Assembly: GCA_036250195.1 (NCBI GenBank) | Contig: JAVHZZ010000001.1 | Location: 397,298,117-397,362,116, forward strand | Length of the DNA stretch: 64,000 bases | Reading direction: 5' to 3' | Source: Mixophyes australis | Taxonomy: Eukaryota; Chordata; Amphibia; Anura; Limnodynastidae | Part shown: piece by piece, positions 63,722 to 64,000 of the stretch | Numbering within the stretch: position 1 is the stretch's first letter | How the letters are laid out: the number at the start of each line of letters is the position of its first letter | Notes under the pieces: generated by a model | Seen by the model: the letters and a program-made list of their open reading frames with translations, nothing else | Database searches by the model: none | Told to the model about the DNA's origin: nothing | Made by a program: the position numbers and the translations under genes

Positions 63722-64000
63722 CAGAACATTATACAGTATTAGGATGAATATGTAGAAGTATGAAAGCCTTTCTATATAGCAGCCACACAGTGATGAGTGA
63801 CAGAACATTATACAGTATTAGGATGAATATGTAGAAGTATGAAAGCCTTTCTATATAGCAGCCACACAGTGATGAGTGTGACAGAACATTATACAGTATT
63901 AGGATGAATATGTAAAAGTATGAAAGCCTTTCTATATAGCAGCCACACAGTGGTGAGTGTGACAGAACACTATACACTATTAGGATGAATATGTAGAAGT
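63722..64000. repeat. Tandem array, unit 79-81 bp, at least 3.4 copies, cut by the window end
   Basis: AGAACATTATACAGTATTAG recurs at 63723, 63802 and 63883, and in changed form at 63964; unit spacings are 79, 81 and 81. The first unit lacks a TG present in later ones. The open frame on the minus strand is a repeat by-product. Confidence 0.95.

Larger units (their letters stand above)
60577..64000 (-). other. Region upstream of the gamma exon (intron of longer FBXW7 transcripts)
   Basis: No alpha-type coding exon was found (human alpha begins MNQELLSVGSKRRR and holds long acidic runs; about 167 codons). It should lie right of the window. The region carries a SINE, a TA/CA microsatellite and an 81-bp tandem array. 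At 62933-62963 a 15-base word (CCATTAAATTAGGG) is tandemly doubled. Confidence 0.55.

Noticed and set aside
63729..63977. 82-codon minus-strand frame with a repeated SHSxLCGCYIERLSYF unit
   Set aside because: Its repeat matches the 81-bp tandem DNA array (27 codons); no domain or gene context.
60577..64000. FBXW7 alpha-specific exon
   Set aside because: No long acidic or MNQELLS-type frame is present; it is presumably right of the window.

Overview
The window is vertebrate nuclear DNA, most likely from a frog or toad. It holds the 5' part of one gene, FBXW7, on the minus strand. FBXW7 is the substrate-recognition subunit of an SCF ubiquitin ligase. I found no second gene. The amphibian call rests on the family look of the dispersed repeats: tRNA-derived SINEs with ATAAATAAATGATGATG-type tails, hAT-type MITEs and a decayed LINE. 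It also rests on FBXW7 exons that are vertebrate-like but diverged from human. The species cannot be told from the sequence.

Transcription runs from high to low coordinates. The first exon of the gamma isoform ends at 60313 with a GTAAGT donor and encodes 49 residues, the same length as the human gamma leader. A beta-type first exon ends at 7091, also with GTAAGT. The first common exon lies at 4746-4828 and the second at 1902-2043. The exon for the dimerisation domain and those for the F-box and WD40 repeats must lie left of position 1. The alpha-specific exon was not found and should lie right of 64000. Intron sizes are 55,484 nt (gamma to common exon), 2,262 nt (beta to common exon) and 2,702 nt (between the common exons).

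The most notable biology is at the beta exon. Its last 13 residues match human beta, but the rest of the leader, which in human holds a hydrophobic ER anchor, is broken by two in-frame stops and a net frame change. Inside the broken stretch sits a near-consensus p53 response element (18 of 20 positions). About 0.5 kb upstream lies a 1.25-kb minisatellite of about 40 units of 31 bp, most carrying a CAGATG E-box.

The rest is intron. It holds a 52-bp minisatellite (33261-34590) and a 98-bp minisatellite (43367-45787), both with trimeric higher-order structure, plus an older decayed array (12961-13300) and an 81-bp array running off the right edge. Three transposons at 38069-39055 are inserted one after another into one target site. 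There are also several MITEs and SINEs, a LINE fragment and many microsatellites.
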